52,464 nt of DNA, from contig MGYU01000006.1 in the NCBI GenBank assembly GCA_001801885.1, forward strand, positions 1 through 52,464, written 5' to 3'. Source of the stretch: Gammaproteobacteria bacterium RIFCSPLOWO2_12_47_11. GTDB taxonomy: Bacteria > Pseudomonadota > Gammaproteobacteria > Eutrophobiales > Eutrophobiaceae. This document shows positions 26,792 to 36,200 of this stretch, one piece after another; positions within the stretch are counted from its first letter, which is position 1; each line of letters starts with the position of its first letter. The translations under genes and the position numbers were made by a program. A model generated the notes under the pieces. It was not told the origin of the DNA. It made no database searches and saw nothing but the letters and a program-made list of their open reading frames with translations.

Positions 26792-28159
26792 GTGATCAAA
26801 AAACTCCTCTTTCATAATTTTTTAATCGTATACCGCGCCAGCCAATGGATACGCCGGCACTTTACTCATACGGGCATGTTGATACTGGCAGGCCTTGTTG
26901 TTTCAGCCATATTTGGCCTTAATATCAGACAAACCCTCTCCTACCAGATTTTTACATTGCTCCTGGGCATATTGCTGATGTCATGCATTTCCGTCCTGGT
27001 TTTCAGAGGTAAATTCAGGTTCAAACGTGTATTGCCGGAATATGGCACGGTTGGTCAAAAACTGGAATACCGGATCCTGTTGGAAAATTTGTCACCAAAA
27101 GAATTCAATAATCTGACGTTACTGGATGAACTTGCAACGGATCTTCCCTCATTTGAACATTTCCTCAAGGCCAGGGACATTCAGGACAAACGTCGGAATT
27201 TCTTCGATCGGATAGTGGGCTATCCACGCCTGGTATCACTGATCCGGAAAACCCGTGGTGGACTGATACAACCCGGGAAATTGGAAACGATTTCCGGGAA
27301 AGACAAGATTCAGCAAAGAATTACATTAATACCGGTGCGGCGGGGTTATCTGAGATTTGCCACAACGGCTATCGGCAAATGCGATCCTTTCGGTTTGTTT
27401 CGCCGCTTCAAAAAATATAATCATCAGGACTCCCTGCTGGTATTGCCACGGCTGTATGAATTTCCACCAATCAATCTGGCTGGTAGAAGAAAATATCAGC
27501 ATGGCGGAGTCAATCTTGCATCTTCCGTCGGAGATTCTGAAGAATTTATTTCACTGCGTGATTACCGGCCAGGTGATCCAATGCGGTCTATTCATTGGCG
27601 CAGCTATGCAAAAAAAGGTGCACCGGTCGTCAGGGAATACCAGGATGAATATTTCTCCAGACTGGGTCTGGTGCTGGATACATTTGCAGGGGGTTATACG
27701 GAAATCGTATTTGAAGAAGCCGTCTCCGTAGCTGCGTCCATAGCGGTATCCAGCCTGCAACAGGACAGCCTGCTGGACCTGATGTTTATTAATAACCAGG
27801 TGTACCGGTTCACTGCAGGGCGGGGACTCGCAGGTGTCAATAACATGCTGGAAATTCTGGCCTGTGTTGAGTCTGCACGGGAAGAAAATATCAACGAACT
27901 TGAAACACTGTTGCTGCAACATATGAATGATAGCAGTGGATTTATTTGTATATTACTGGCCTGGGATAAAAAGCGGCAAAACATGATAGAACGGCTCAGG
28001 TCTGCAGGCATACCTTTGATGGTTTATGTGATCAGCATGAGTGCTGATAGTGACGGTTTCAGTAATATGACATTACCGGACCATCCTGAATACTTTCAGG
28101 TATTACAGGCCGGTGACATCGAACATTCCCTGCAAGAAACACACGGGCGGAATCGATGA
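26792..28159 (+). CDS. DUF58 family membrane protein
   Basis: This 455-residue protein has two N-terminal transmembrane helices (about 27-75: MLILAGLVVSAIFGLNI, IFTLLLGILLMSCISVLVF) and the DUF58 signature SEEFISLRDYRPGDPMRSIHWRSYAKKG. The C-terminal part resembles a von Willebrand A-like fold. It is translated from a GTG start after the MoxR gene and overlaps the next gene as ATGA, so the three products are probably co-translated. Function unknown; family members work with MoxR ATPases. Confidence 0.92.
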   Translation: MIKKLLFHNFLIVYRASQWIRRHFTHTGMLILAGLVVSAIFGLNIRQTLSYQIFTLLLGILLMSCISVLVFRGKFRFKRVLPEYGTVGQKLEYRILLENLSPKEFNNLTLLDELATDLPSFEHFLKARDIQDKRRNFFDRIVGYPRLVSLIRKTRGGLIQPGKLETISGKDKIQQRITLIPVRRGYLRFATTAIGKCDPFGLFRRFKKYNHQDSLLVLPRLYEFPPINLAGRRKYQHGGVNLASSVGDSEEFISLRDYRPGDPMRSIHWRSYAKKGAPVVREYQDEYFSRLGLVLDTFAGGYTEIVFEEAVSVAASIAVSSLQQDSLLDLMFINNQVYRFTAGRGLAGVNNMLEILACVESAREENINELETLLLQHMNDSSGFICILLAWDKKRQNMIERLRSAGIPLMVYVISMSADSDGFSNMTLPDHPEYFQVLQAGDIEHSLQETHGRNR

Positions 28160-30168
28160 ATGATATGAAAACGCAAAATCCCGGCAGTGTGTTACTGCCT
28201 GCTACTCCACCGTTTCTGAATGGATGCGCCCTCCTGATCTGGGGCTGGCAATGTGACTTTATACTCTATGCAATTGGTATGGCTGTGCTGCTCGAATCTG
28301 CGCGGTTTATCCATTGGCGCACTCCGATCACTGACAAGGAATTTAACCGTATATCCGATTTAAGCAGTGTCATATTTATGATTACTGTCGTTTATGTCTT
28401 TGCAACGCGCTCATATCACGGAATTTTTACGATACTTGCCCTGTTGCCCTTTCTTCTCTTTCTTTTGATACTGGCGCAAACCTGGAGCGTGCAGGGCAAT
28501 ATAAAACCCGGGGCTTTATTCATCAGTATGCGCAGACTCAACCCGGATGAACCCGGATTCAATAATCCGGGTATTGATCTGTCATTCCCTTATTTAATGG
28601 TCTGTATCATTTCAGCCAGTGCAGGAAAGCAGCAGGAAAATCTGTTTTTTATTTTCGTGATAATACTTGTCGCCTGGACACTCTGGGCATTGCGTCCACG
28701 ACATACCGGGAAATACCTTTGGCTGTCTCTTTTAATATTATCTGTTGCAATTTCTTACGCAGGCCAGTTGGGTTTATTCCGATTGCAGGAACTCACAGAA
28801 AATACCTTTTTGCAGTGGTTTGAACAATACATGTGGCGCAGCCGCGACCCGAGTCGCACTACAACGGCGATAGGTTCACTCGGTAAACTGAAACTATCGG
28901 ACCGGATCATGGTGCGGGTTGATACTCACGGGGAAAAATTAAGCAGCCCGTTATATCTGAGGGAAGCCAGTTACAATAATTATGGTTACGGAGTCTGGAC
29001 CAACTTCCAGCACACATTACGCCTGATAGACCCATTACCCAAGGGGCGGTATTGGATAATCAATGATCAGATTGCCGGCAATGACCGTATTTCCATCAGC
29101 TTCTATATGGATGATCAAAAAGCCATCATTCCGGTTCCGATGGGACTCAACAGTATCAGCAAGGTCAACGCTATAGAAATTGAACACAGTCCATATGGCG
29201 CATTATCGATGGAATTAAATCCGGGCTGGGTAAAATACGATGCAAAATTCAATCATGAACGTATCGATGATGCTCCACCCGGCAAGGAGGAACTGGAGAT
29301 ACCGCCCGTCTACCAGAAAGAACTGGCCGGACTGGCAGACCAATTGGGTCTGGAAAGGCAATCACCGGCACAAAAAGTCGACACCGTAAAAAAATTCTTT
29401 GCTGATAATTTTGTCTATTCGCTGACCCAGACTGAACGCTACCCCCGCGGCAAATACCTCAGCAAATTTATTTTTGAAACCCGGAAAGGCCATTGTGAAT
29501 ACTTTGCCACAGCAACTACGCTGTTGTTACGCGCCGCCCAAATTCCCACCCGTTATATTGTCGGTTATGCCATTGATGAATACAGCCCGCTGGAAGGTCA
29601 GTACATCGGCCGGGCACGGCATGTACATTCCTGGGTATTGGCTTATGTGGATAATCACTGGCAGATGATAGATACCACACCATCCGTATGGGCGCCGCTA
29701 GAGGCTATGGACCGATCCTTCATCGAACCCCTGGTTGATCTCTGGTCATGGATTTCCTATAAACTTTCAACCTGGGACGCAGATGATACTGATAGCAATA
29801 CCTCAGGTTTTTATTACTGGCTGCTGGTTCCGGTATTGCTTTATTACCTCTGGCGTATGTTCATCAAAGACCGGGTACAAAACATCAGGCGCCGGGCAAA
29901 AGATAAACAGATGGCTATTCTTCTCGCCGGAACCGATTCTGCATTCTTTCAACTACTCCCTGCACTGGAGGCGCGTTACGTCCCGCGTAAACCGGGAGAA
30001 ACACTCACCTCATGGCTCACGAAAATAGAAAAAAATATTCAAGGAACTGAATTACGGGAATTACTTGCCTTGCATTACCGTTACCGTTTTGATCCTTCCG
30101 GCCTGAGCAAGGATGAAAAACAAAGGCTGGAACACAAGGTGAAGGATCAACTGGCAACACTACACTAA
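28156..30168 (+). CDS. tgpA: transglutaminase TgpA-like membrane protein
   Basis: This 670-residue protein has several N-terminal membrane helices (about 20-205), a periplasmic transglutaminase-like core and a further helix (YYWLLVPVLLYYLWRMFI) before a cytoplasmic tail. The catalytic triad is Cys447 (RKGHCEYFATATT), His491 (RHVHSW) and Asp506 (MIDTTPS). P. aeruginosa TgpA is essential, sits in the same MoxR-DUF58-TgpA order, and is the best-known relative. The natural substrate is unknown. It overlaps the DUF58 gene by four bases. A REP-like pair follows its stop within three bases. Confidence 0.92.
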   Translation: MNDMKTQNPGSVLLPATPPFLNGCALLIWGWQCDFILYAIGMAVLLESARFIHWRTPITDKEFNRISDLSSVIFMITVVYVFATRSYHGIFTILALLPFLLFLLILAQTWSVQGNIKPGALFISMRRLNPDEPGFNNPGIDLSFPYLMVCIISASAGKQQENLFFIFVIILVAWTLWALRPRHTGKYLWLSLLILSVAISYAGQLGLFRLQELTENTFLQWFEQYMWRSRDPSRTTTAIGSLGKLKLSDRIMVRVDTHGEKLSSPLYLREASYNNYGYGVWTNFQHTLRLIDPLPKGRYWIINDQIAGNDRISISFYMDDQKAIIPVPMGLNSISKVNAIEIEHSPYGALSMELNPGWVKYDAKFNHERIDDAPPGKEELEIPPVYQKELAGLADQLGLERQSPAQKVDTVKKFFADNFVYSLTQTERYPRGKYLSKFIFETRKGHCEYFATATTLLLRAAQIPTRYIVGYAIDEYSPLEGQYIGRARHVHSWVLAYVDNHWQMIDTTPSVWAPLEAMDRSFIEPLVDLWSWISYKLSTWDADDTDSNTSGFYYWLLVPVLLYYLWRMFIKDRVQNIRRRAKDKQMAILLAGTDSAFFQLLPALEARYVPRKPGETLTSWLTKIEKNIQGTELRELLALHYRYRFDPSGLSKDEKQRLEHKVKDQLATLH

Positions 30169-30170
30169 GA

Positions 30171-30287
30171 AAGCTCCTCCCCTTATGAGGGGGAGGACAC
30201 ATGTGGGGGTGGGAGCTTAAAAATAGTAACAAGGCTCCAGCAATTCATCCCCATCCTGGCCTTCCCCTTCAAGGGGGAAGGGATAAT
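30171..30287. repeat. REP-like inverted pair (copies B and C)
   Basis: Copy B (30171-30218) is CTCCTCCCC-loop-GGGGGAGG followed by a GTGGGGGTGGG tail, bounded by AAGCTCC/GGAGCTT. Copy C (30246-30287) has the same elements in the opposite orientation: CCCCATC, then CCTTCCCCTT-CAAGGGGGAAGG. Two copies facing each other across about 30 bases form a REPIN-like doublet. The hairpins may also terminate the moxR-DUF58-tgpA transcript. Confidence 0.75.
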
Positions 30288-30457
30288 ATGTTTACACAGT
30301 CAAAGTAGACAAACCTGATATCTTGAATCTATACTCCCATCCGAACCTGCTATTGAAAAAAAGATCCTTTCCATAATGTCCACTTACAATCCCCATATAT
30401 CCTTATGGAGCATTCGGCTCCCTTTTACTTGTTAGACGCCCTCTCGCACAATTTACT
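30288..30457. other. intergenic stretch upstream of the 153-residue ORF
   Basis: No gene is seen here. It includes GGAGCATTCGGCTCC, a short hairpin (GGAGC/GCTCC), just before the ORF, and a GTTAGAC heptamer. These could be part of an untranslated leader or of a decayed insertion boundary, but nothing decisive is visible. Confidence 0.3.
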
Positions 30458-30919
30458 ATGGGAATAGAAACCTGGGAATTAATAAGCTATGTAGTCACAG
30501 CTATCGGCTTACCTTTAGCTATCGCTGTTTTCATCTATGAACAGAGAAAAGGGAGAGATAATGACGAAGAGGAAGTCTATCAGCTGCTGTCGGACAACTA
30601 TCAGGATTTCCTGAAAGTTGCTCTCGATAACCCTGATCTCAGATTGTTTTCAGCCGAGGGGACACCAAAACTTACAGATGAGCAAAGGGAAAGGATGGCC
30701 ATCATTTTCAGTATGCTTATTTCCTTATTCGAACGCGCATACCTCCTGCTGTATGAGAAAACTATGTCACCCAAGCAGATGAGGCGATGGCTTTCGTGGG
30801 AGGATTATATGCGTGAGTGGTGTCAGCGGACAGATTTCAGGGCTTCTCTACCGAGACTACTTCGTGGCGAGGATCCTGAGTTTGTGAAATACATCCAGCA
30901 GATTGCTGTAGTTGAATGA
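30458..30919 (+). CDS. hypothetical single-pass membrane protein
   Basis: This 153-residue protein has one N-terminal transmembrane helix (LISYVVTAIGLPLAIAVFIYEQ, about 8-29) and a charged helical cytoplasmic domain with MAIIFSMLISLFERAYLLLYE and WLSWEDYMREWCQRTDFRASL. I do not recognise a named function. Of its 13 arginine codons, eight are AGA or AGG, unlike the CGN-rich genes on either side, a sign of recent transfer. The gene stands alone between a REP-like pair and the convergent Rieske fusion gene. Confidence 0.65.
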   Translation: MGIETWELISYVVTAIGLPLAIAVFIYEQRKGRDNDEEEVYQLLSDNYQDFLKVALDNPDLRLFSAEGTPKLTDEQRERMAIIFSMLISLFERAYLLLYEKTMSPKQMRRWLSWEDYMREWCQRTDFRASLPRLLRGEDPEFVKYIQQIAVVE

Positions 30920-30998
30920 AATAGCATACAATTAATCGTATAAGTCACGCCGCATGTACGGCTCGCAGTTGGACTCAGCGCAAAATATCACTGACAGA

Positions 30999-31622
30999 CT
31001 ACCAATACACCTCCAGTACCCCGTCCGTGGTCCTGGTCTCGTATTTTCGTAAAGGGCGGTCACCGTTTTTTATGCATTCACCGGTTGTAATATCGAATTT
31101 CCAATGATGTTTCGGGCAGGTGAGTATATGTTCGGTCAAGGCCAGGCCGGGAATATTGGTGACCTGGTGCGGGCAATGGCTGTCATAGACATTGACCAGA
31201 TCTTTTTTACGGTAAATAAAGAGTTCACGATCATCACATTTAACCCGTGTCGTTCCCTCGTTAATCTCGTCAAATGCCATGACCTGATGCCAGGTGGATT
31301 GTCCACCAAGCATTTCCGGCCTGAATTCGGGGATGTCCAGTTCAATAATGATATCAATGGCCCAGATAATCTTGCTCAACCCCAGAATTGGGAATGCGGC
31401 AAACAATGCATCAATAATTTCATCAGCTGCTACACCCGCCTGCAGGGCCCTTGAAAGATATTGTTTAAATCCTGTTTCAGTCTGGTTATCGACTTTGGTA
31501 ATGACCGAAATCAAGGCACGGGTTTTTTTATCAAGGTGCTTGCCGGATTTCTTGACAAAATCAAAATAGGATTGCATGGCCTCCGGCCGGACTTTCATCA
31601 GATAATTCAGGGCATCACTCAT
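30999..31622 (-). CDS. AhpD/carboxymuconolactone decarboxylase-like and Rieske ferredoxin fusion
   Basis: This 207-residue protein joins two domains. Residues about 15-95 are helical and resemble the carboxymuconolactone decarboxylase/AhpD family (DKKTRALISVITKVDNQTETGFKQYL...), but the redox CxxC of AhpD is missing. Residues about 105-207 are a Rieske [2Fe-2S] domain with ligands Cys150, His152, Cys169 and His172 (SHCPHQVT, LTCPKHHWKF). It is soluble, with no leader. It is the last gene of a tight run hrpA - antiporter - TM protein - this gene, with a 3-base gap to the gene before. The fusion is seen directly; its role is unknown. Confidence 0.82.
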   Translation of the reverse strand: MSDALNYLMKVRPEAMQSYFDFVKKSGKHLDKKTRALISVITKVDNQTETGFKQYLSRALQAGVAADEIIDALFAAFPILGLSKIIWAIDIIIELDIPEFRPEMLGGQSTWHQVMAFDEINEGTTRVKCDDRELFIYRKKDLVNVYDSHCPHQVTNIPGLALTEHILTCPKHHWKFDITTGECIKNGDRPLRKYETRTTDGVLEVYW

Positions 31623-31625
31623 GTT

Positions 31626-32105
31626 TTACTCCCGACTTTCATCCGGTTCGGGACTGGCCAGCCCCATCCGTTTAGGCATTGTGATGGTGAGCTGTTTCCC
31701 TTCCAGTGACGGCAAGTCCTTCGTCATGATTGATTCCACCGGACTGGCATAATCGGAATGTATGAACATGATATGCAGCATGGGATCTTCTGTATCCACC
31801 AATTCTTCACCTTGTTTGAATATGTGGGAATGGGTGATTATTTTGTGAATGGGGATCTTGAGCGACAGCATGCCTGCTATGCCGTTGTTAACCTCGCTGC
31901 AGGCATTGCGATTTTCCTTCTGAAAACATCTGACGTGGGCATGCATTAAAGGGGCGCCCGTTTCTTCATCAACCATTTTGAAATTAACCTGAACATAGTC
32001 CAGCACTGTTATTTTGCTGGTCCCGAACCAGGCCAGATAATCGCCCAGCAGGAATAATAAAAAACCCAATGTGGTGACAATCAGAACAATATATGTATTT
32101 CTCAT
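31626..32105 (-). CDS. hypothetical protein with N-terminal membrane anchor
   Basis: This 159-residue protein has one transmembrane helix (TYIVLIVTTLGFLLFLLGDYLAWFG, about 4-28) and a soluble, probably periplasmic domain. That domain contains VNFKMVDEETGAPLMHAHVRCF, which looks like a carboxypeptidase-regulatory/transthyretin-type beta sandwich opening, and two cysteines (RCFQKENRNACSE). I recognise no named family. It is five bases after the antiporter gene and three bases before the Rieske fusion, so all are probably one transcript. Confidence 0.68.
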   Translation of the reverse strand: MRNTYIVLIVTTLGFLLFLLGDYLAWFGTSKITVLDYVQVNFKMVDEETGAPLMHAHVRCFQKENRNACSEVNNGIAGMLSLKIPIHKIITHSHIFKQGEELVDTEDPMLHIMFIHSDYASPVESIMTKDLPSLEGKQLTITMPKRMGLASPEPDESRE

Positions 32106-32110
32106 TGACT

Positions 32111-33283
32111 TCAGTCTCTCCTGAGGTTGTCAGCCACGGCAATGGGCGTTGGATAATTCAATACTATAATATAGGAAGAAATGATAAATGTGAGCAGCGT
32201 GGTGAGTTGTATAAGATTTGATGTCACCTCGCCTATAAATCCGGATTGCACTGCAAGCACTGTGATCAGTAATGAAAACTCACTCGCCTGCCCCAGCCTG
32301 TAACCGACTTCTCTTGATACATTTATCTTTTCACCCGCCATATTCAACAACCTGCTGAATATCACCGGTTTCAGCACAATGACCAACAGCGCCAGTACAA
32401 GCGCCGGAATAATAATACCTCCGATTGTAAATATATTGAAACTGGCACCGAGAGAAAAAAAGAAAATAATCAGAAAAAAATCGCGCAGTGGTTTAAGTCG
32501 CTCCGTTATAAACAGGGCAATCGGGCTGGAGGCCAGGGTTACACCGGCAATGAAGGCACCGATTTCATGTGATAAACCCATGATAGTGGCCAACTCTGCA
32601 ATACCCATGCACCAGGCAATGGCCAGCAGGAATATATATTCATGTATCTGATCAAATTTCTGTATCAGTTTGATCAAAATAAAACGCTCCAGCAACCAGG
32701 CTATCGCAATCAGTATTGGTAAGGAAACCAGTTGCAATAATATATCCAGCATCAGATTATTGCCCTTGCCATATCCCTGTAACAGTAACAGCACAACAAT
32801 AGCAATCAAATCCTGTATCAACAATACACTGATGATGATCTGGCCGGTATGTCGATGATGTAAAATCGTTGTCGGCAAGAGCTTGAGTCCAATGATAGTG
32901 CTGGAAAACATCAGCACTGTGCCGATTAATACTGAATCCAGTACGGGATACCCGAATAAATAACCTGTACCATAACCGATTATCCAGAAGGCCAGGGAAC
33001 TCAGCAGTGTGATCTTCAACGCTTCGCCCAGCATCTGCCATAATTGTTGCGGCAGAAGATCCAGACCCAGTAAATAAAGCAGAAAAATAATACCAATATT
33101 GGAAATGTCCTTGATAAGTTCAGGGTCATCAATCAGTGACAACCCCCACGGACCCAGCAAGATGCCCAGCAATATATATCCCACGATCATCGCCTGCCGG
33201 GCATACAAAGCCATTGTTGCCAGTATGGCCGCCCCGGTAAAAATCAGGAACATGGAATATTCTATTGATGCCTCTTCAATCAT
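32111..33283 (-). CDS. CPA2-family cation:proton antiporter (Kef-type, no RCK domain)
   Basis: This protein of about 390 residues is almost entirely membrane helices. GYILLGILLGPWGLSLI, FLLYLLGLDLLPQQLW and SVLLIQDLIAIVVL are standard Kef/Nha motifs, and the QD of IQDL is the usual ion-binding site. It ends after the membrane domain and lacks the C-terminal TrkA-N/RCK domain by which KefB and KefC sense glutathione. The track begins at a TTG; I chose ATG 33283, six codons later, though neither has a strong ribosome site. It lies 14 bases after hrpA. Ion specificity (K+ or Na+) is not decided. Confidence 0.9.
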   Translation of the reverse strand: MIEEASIEYSMFLIFTGAAILATMALYARQAMIVGYILLGILLGPWGLSLIDDPELIKDISNIGIIFLLYLLGLDLLPQQLWQMLGEALKITLLSSLAFWIIGYGTGYLFGYPVLDSVLIGTVLMFSSTIIGLKLLPTTILHHRHTGQIIISVLLIQDLIAIVVLLLLQGYGKGNNLMLDILLQLVSLPILIAIAWLLERFILIKLIQKFDQIHEYIFLLAIAWCMGIAELATIMGLSHEIGAFIAGVTLASSPIALFITERLKPLRDFFLIIFFFSLGASFNIFTIGGIIIPALVLALLVIVLKPVIFSRLLNMAGEKINVSREVGYRLGQASEFSLLITVLAVQSGFIGEVTSNLIQLTTLLTFIISSYIIVLNYPTPIAVADNLRRD

Positions 33284-33297
33284 GGCTAGTCCAGATA

Positions 33298-36200
33298 TCA
33301 AGCATTTTTTCCAGCTTTCTTGATTAAGACACTGCCCGATATATTTCTTATCGAATCAAGCTGACGCTGCAACCGTTCCGGAGATATAGATATTGCCGTA
33401 CCCAGTTCCTGGGCAAATAGCGATACCCTGTATTCCTCAAGCATAAACCTGAATGCATCCAGACCCGGACAGATATTATCTGATGTCCTGTTTAATTCCT
33501 CGATCTGGATATATACCGCCCAGTAAGGTTTTAATTTATTTAATTGTATCTCATCTTTGTGTGATACATAGGCCAATTTTTCCAGGCGTTTTTTAACTGC
33601 ATCAAGATAACGCGGATAATGTTTCAATAATGTCAGCGGTACTTTTTGCAGAAACCCCGGGAAAACCAGGCTGGCCAGATGCTGTTTAATGTCATCAATC
33701 GAATTGGTCATCGCCGTGAGTGATTTGTCACTGATCCCGAGATTGATTTCATTATGGCTTTTCAAGATGTTGCTGACGAGGAGGCAAATATTGTTAGCCT
33801 CGGTTAACAACACTTTACTGCCCTGAACTTTGCGGTGATCAAATGACTGACGTGTTCTGATATCTTGTTCATCCGTAATGAACACCTCGGTTGCAACCAG
33901 ATTCAACAGGTCATTTTTCAAATCCTCAACCTGCCCCATCGCAGAGTAATACAGACACATCTCGCCGATACGGGGCAGGTTTTTCTTCATATAATTGAAG
34001 TCCCTGGCCAGTTCCAGCATGAACAGCCGTTTTAGTCCTGCCTGCATGTTCAACTGTGCTTTCTCTTTTGTATCAAAAGAACAAATAGTTACGGAATCCT
34101 GCCTGTCCACCAGGGCCGGATAGGCTGTTACCGGCATGTTATTGATTTTGATTTCTATCTCTGCGGGCAGATCATCGAAATCCCAGCGGGTTATCCCTTC
34201 GCGGTTCAATCCGGTTGATGAAATGACACTGAAGCGGCTCTGCAGTTGTTTGGAAAACCTGTTTTTGAGTTTGTCCAGATCACGGCCTTGTGCCAGCACA
34301 TGATTATCTCCATCCATAACCCGGATATTAAACCGCAGATGATCCGGGATGCTGGCAACCTGCCAGGCTTCGGCCGGAACCCGAATGCCGCGGCTGCGAA
34401 AAAGATACTCAGCAAGATTTACCGCAAGACCCTTGTCGCCTGTCTTTATGGTTGCGGCACATTCCCTGGCCGTCTCCGGGACAGGCACGAGATTACGCCG
34501 GATATTTTTGGGTAATGCCCGCAGCATGACTGTTATTTTTTCTTCGAGCATGCCGGGCACCAGTCCTTCCAGTTGATCATTACTGATCTGATTTAGCATC
34601 AATAACGGAATATCGATATTGACGCCATCGTCAATTTCACCCGGACTGAATTTGTAATTCAGCGGTAATGGATTCCGGTTGATCTCCAATGTGTCCGGAA
34701 ATCTCTCTGCAGTGACGCTTTCGGCCTCGTGGTAAATGATGTCCTGTTTATCAACGCACAACAGATTTTCATGCTCTTTTGAAGCGGTGGTATACCATTG
34801 TTCAAATGCCGGTCCATTGGAAATATTTTCCGGAATATTTTTATCATAAAAATCATAAAGCGCCTCTTCATTGTAGATATCAAGGCGACGTGACTTCTGT
34901 TCCAGCAGTTTAATTTCTTCGATAATCTTCTGGTTATGTTTGAGAAACACGGCCCTGGTGTGAAAATTATTTTCCACCAGTGCATGACGGATAAAAATGG
35001 CCCGGGCCTCACGGGGATTCACCTTGCCGTAATTTATTTTCTGACTGGCAATCAGTAATAATCCAAACAGTGTGACTCGTTCATAACCCATGACCTGTTG
35101 TATTTTGCTGTCCCAGTGTGGTTCAAAATATTCCCTTTGCAACAGGTGTGCGGCAGGTTTGATCAGCCATTGCGGATTGATGGCTGCTACTGTCCTGGCA
35201 TAAAGCCGCGATGTCTCTACAAGTTCTGCTGCCACTATCCATTTAGGTAATTTGGAAAACTGGCTAGAACCCGGGAAGATATGCAATTTGATACCGCGGG
35301 CGCCGGTATATTCCTTTTCGTCTGTTTTGACCGCGACATGACTCAGCAGGCCTGGTAATAATGCGCTATGTATCGCATCGTAATCTGCCGGTTGTGAGTT
35401 TGCGCGGATATCCAGTTCCGCCAGTAACACGATCAATTGTTTGTGCACTTCTTTCCATTCCCGGATACGGACATAGGAAAGAAAATTCTGCTGGCATAGT
35501 TTATGTAACTGGTTCCGGCTCAGCTGTTTTACATGCTCGTGATAAAACCGCCAGATGTTTAAAAACATTATGAAGTCAGAACGTTCATCCCTGAACTGTT
35601 CATGGGCCGCATCGGCCTTTTCCTGTGCATCCGGTGGACGTTCCCTCGGGTCCTGTGCACTCAAGGCACTGACAACGATCAATATTTCACTGACACAACC
35701 CAGTGCATTGGCAGCCAGTAACATGCAACCCAGCCTCGGGTCCAGTGGCAGACGCGCGAGTTGTTTGCCGGTCCGGGCCAGAAGGCCGTCCGCATTAATC
35801 GCCTTGAGTTCGATTAATAACCTTAACCCATCATTGATGAAACGTGGATCAGGTTGATTGATAAACGGGAAATCCCGGATATCCGGAAGATTGAGGGCCT
35901 TCATCTGCAAGATTACTGATGCCAGGTTGGTGCGTAATATTTCCGGATCGGTAAATTCAGGACGTGTTGCGTAATCTTCTTCGGAATAAAGCCGTATGCA
36001 GATCCCGTCGGCGACGCGTCCGCAACGTCCCTTGCGTTGCTCTGCGGAGGCCCGTGATATTTTTTCCACCGGTAATTGCTGTACCTTGCTGCGCCGGCTG
36101 TAACGGCTGATCCGTGCATACCCGCGATCGATCACATAGCGTATTCCCGGTATGGTGAGTGAAGTCTCGGCAACGTTGGTAGCGAGAATAATGCGGTGGC

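Noticed and set aside
30438-30979. Integron gene cassette with attC sites around the 153-residue ORF
   Set aside because: GTTRRRY heptamers are present on both sides, but no matching RYYYAAC partner or attC-like folded structure was found, and no integrase is in the window.
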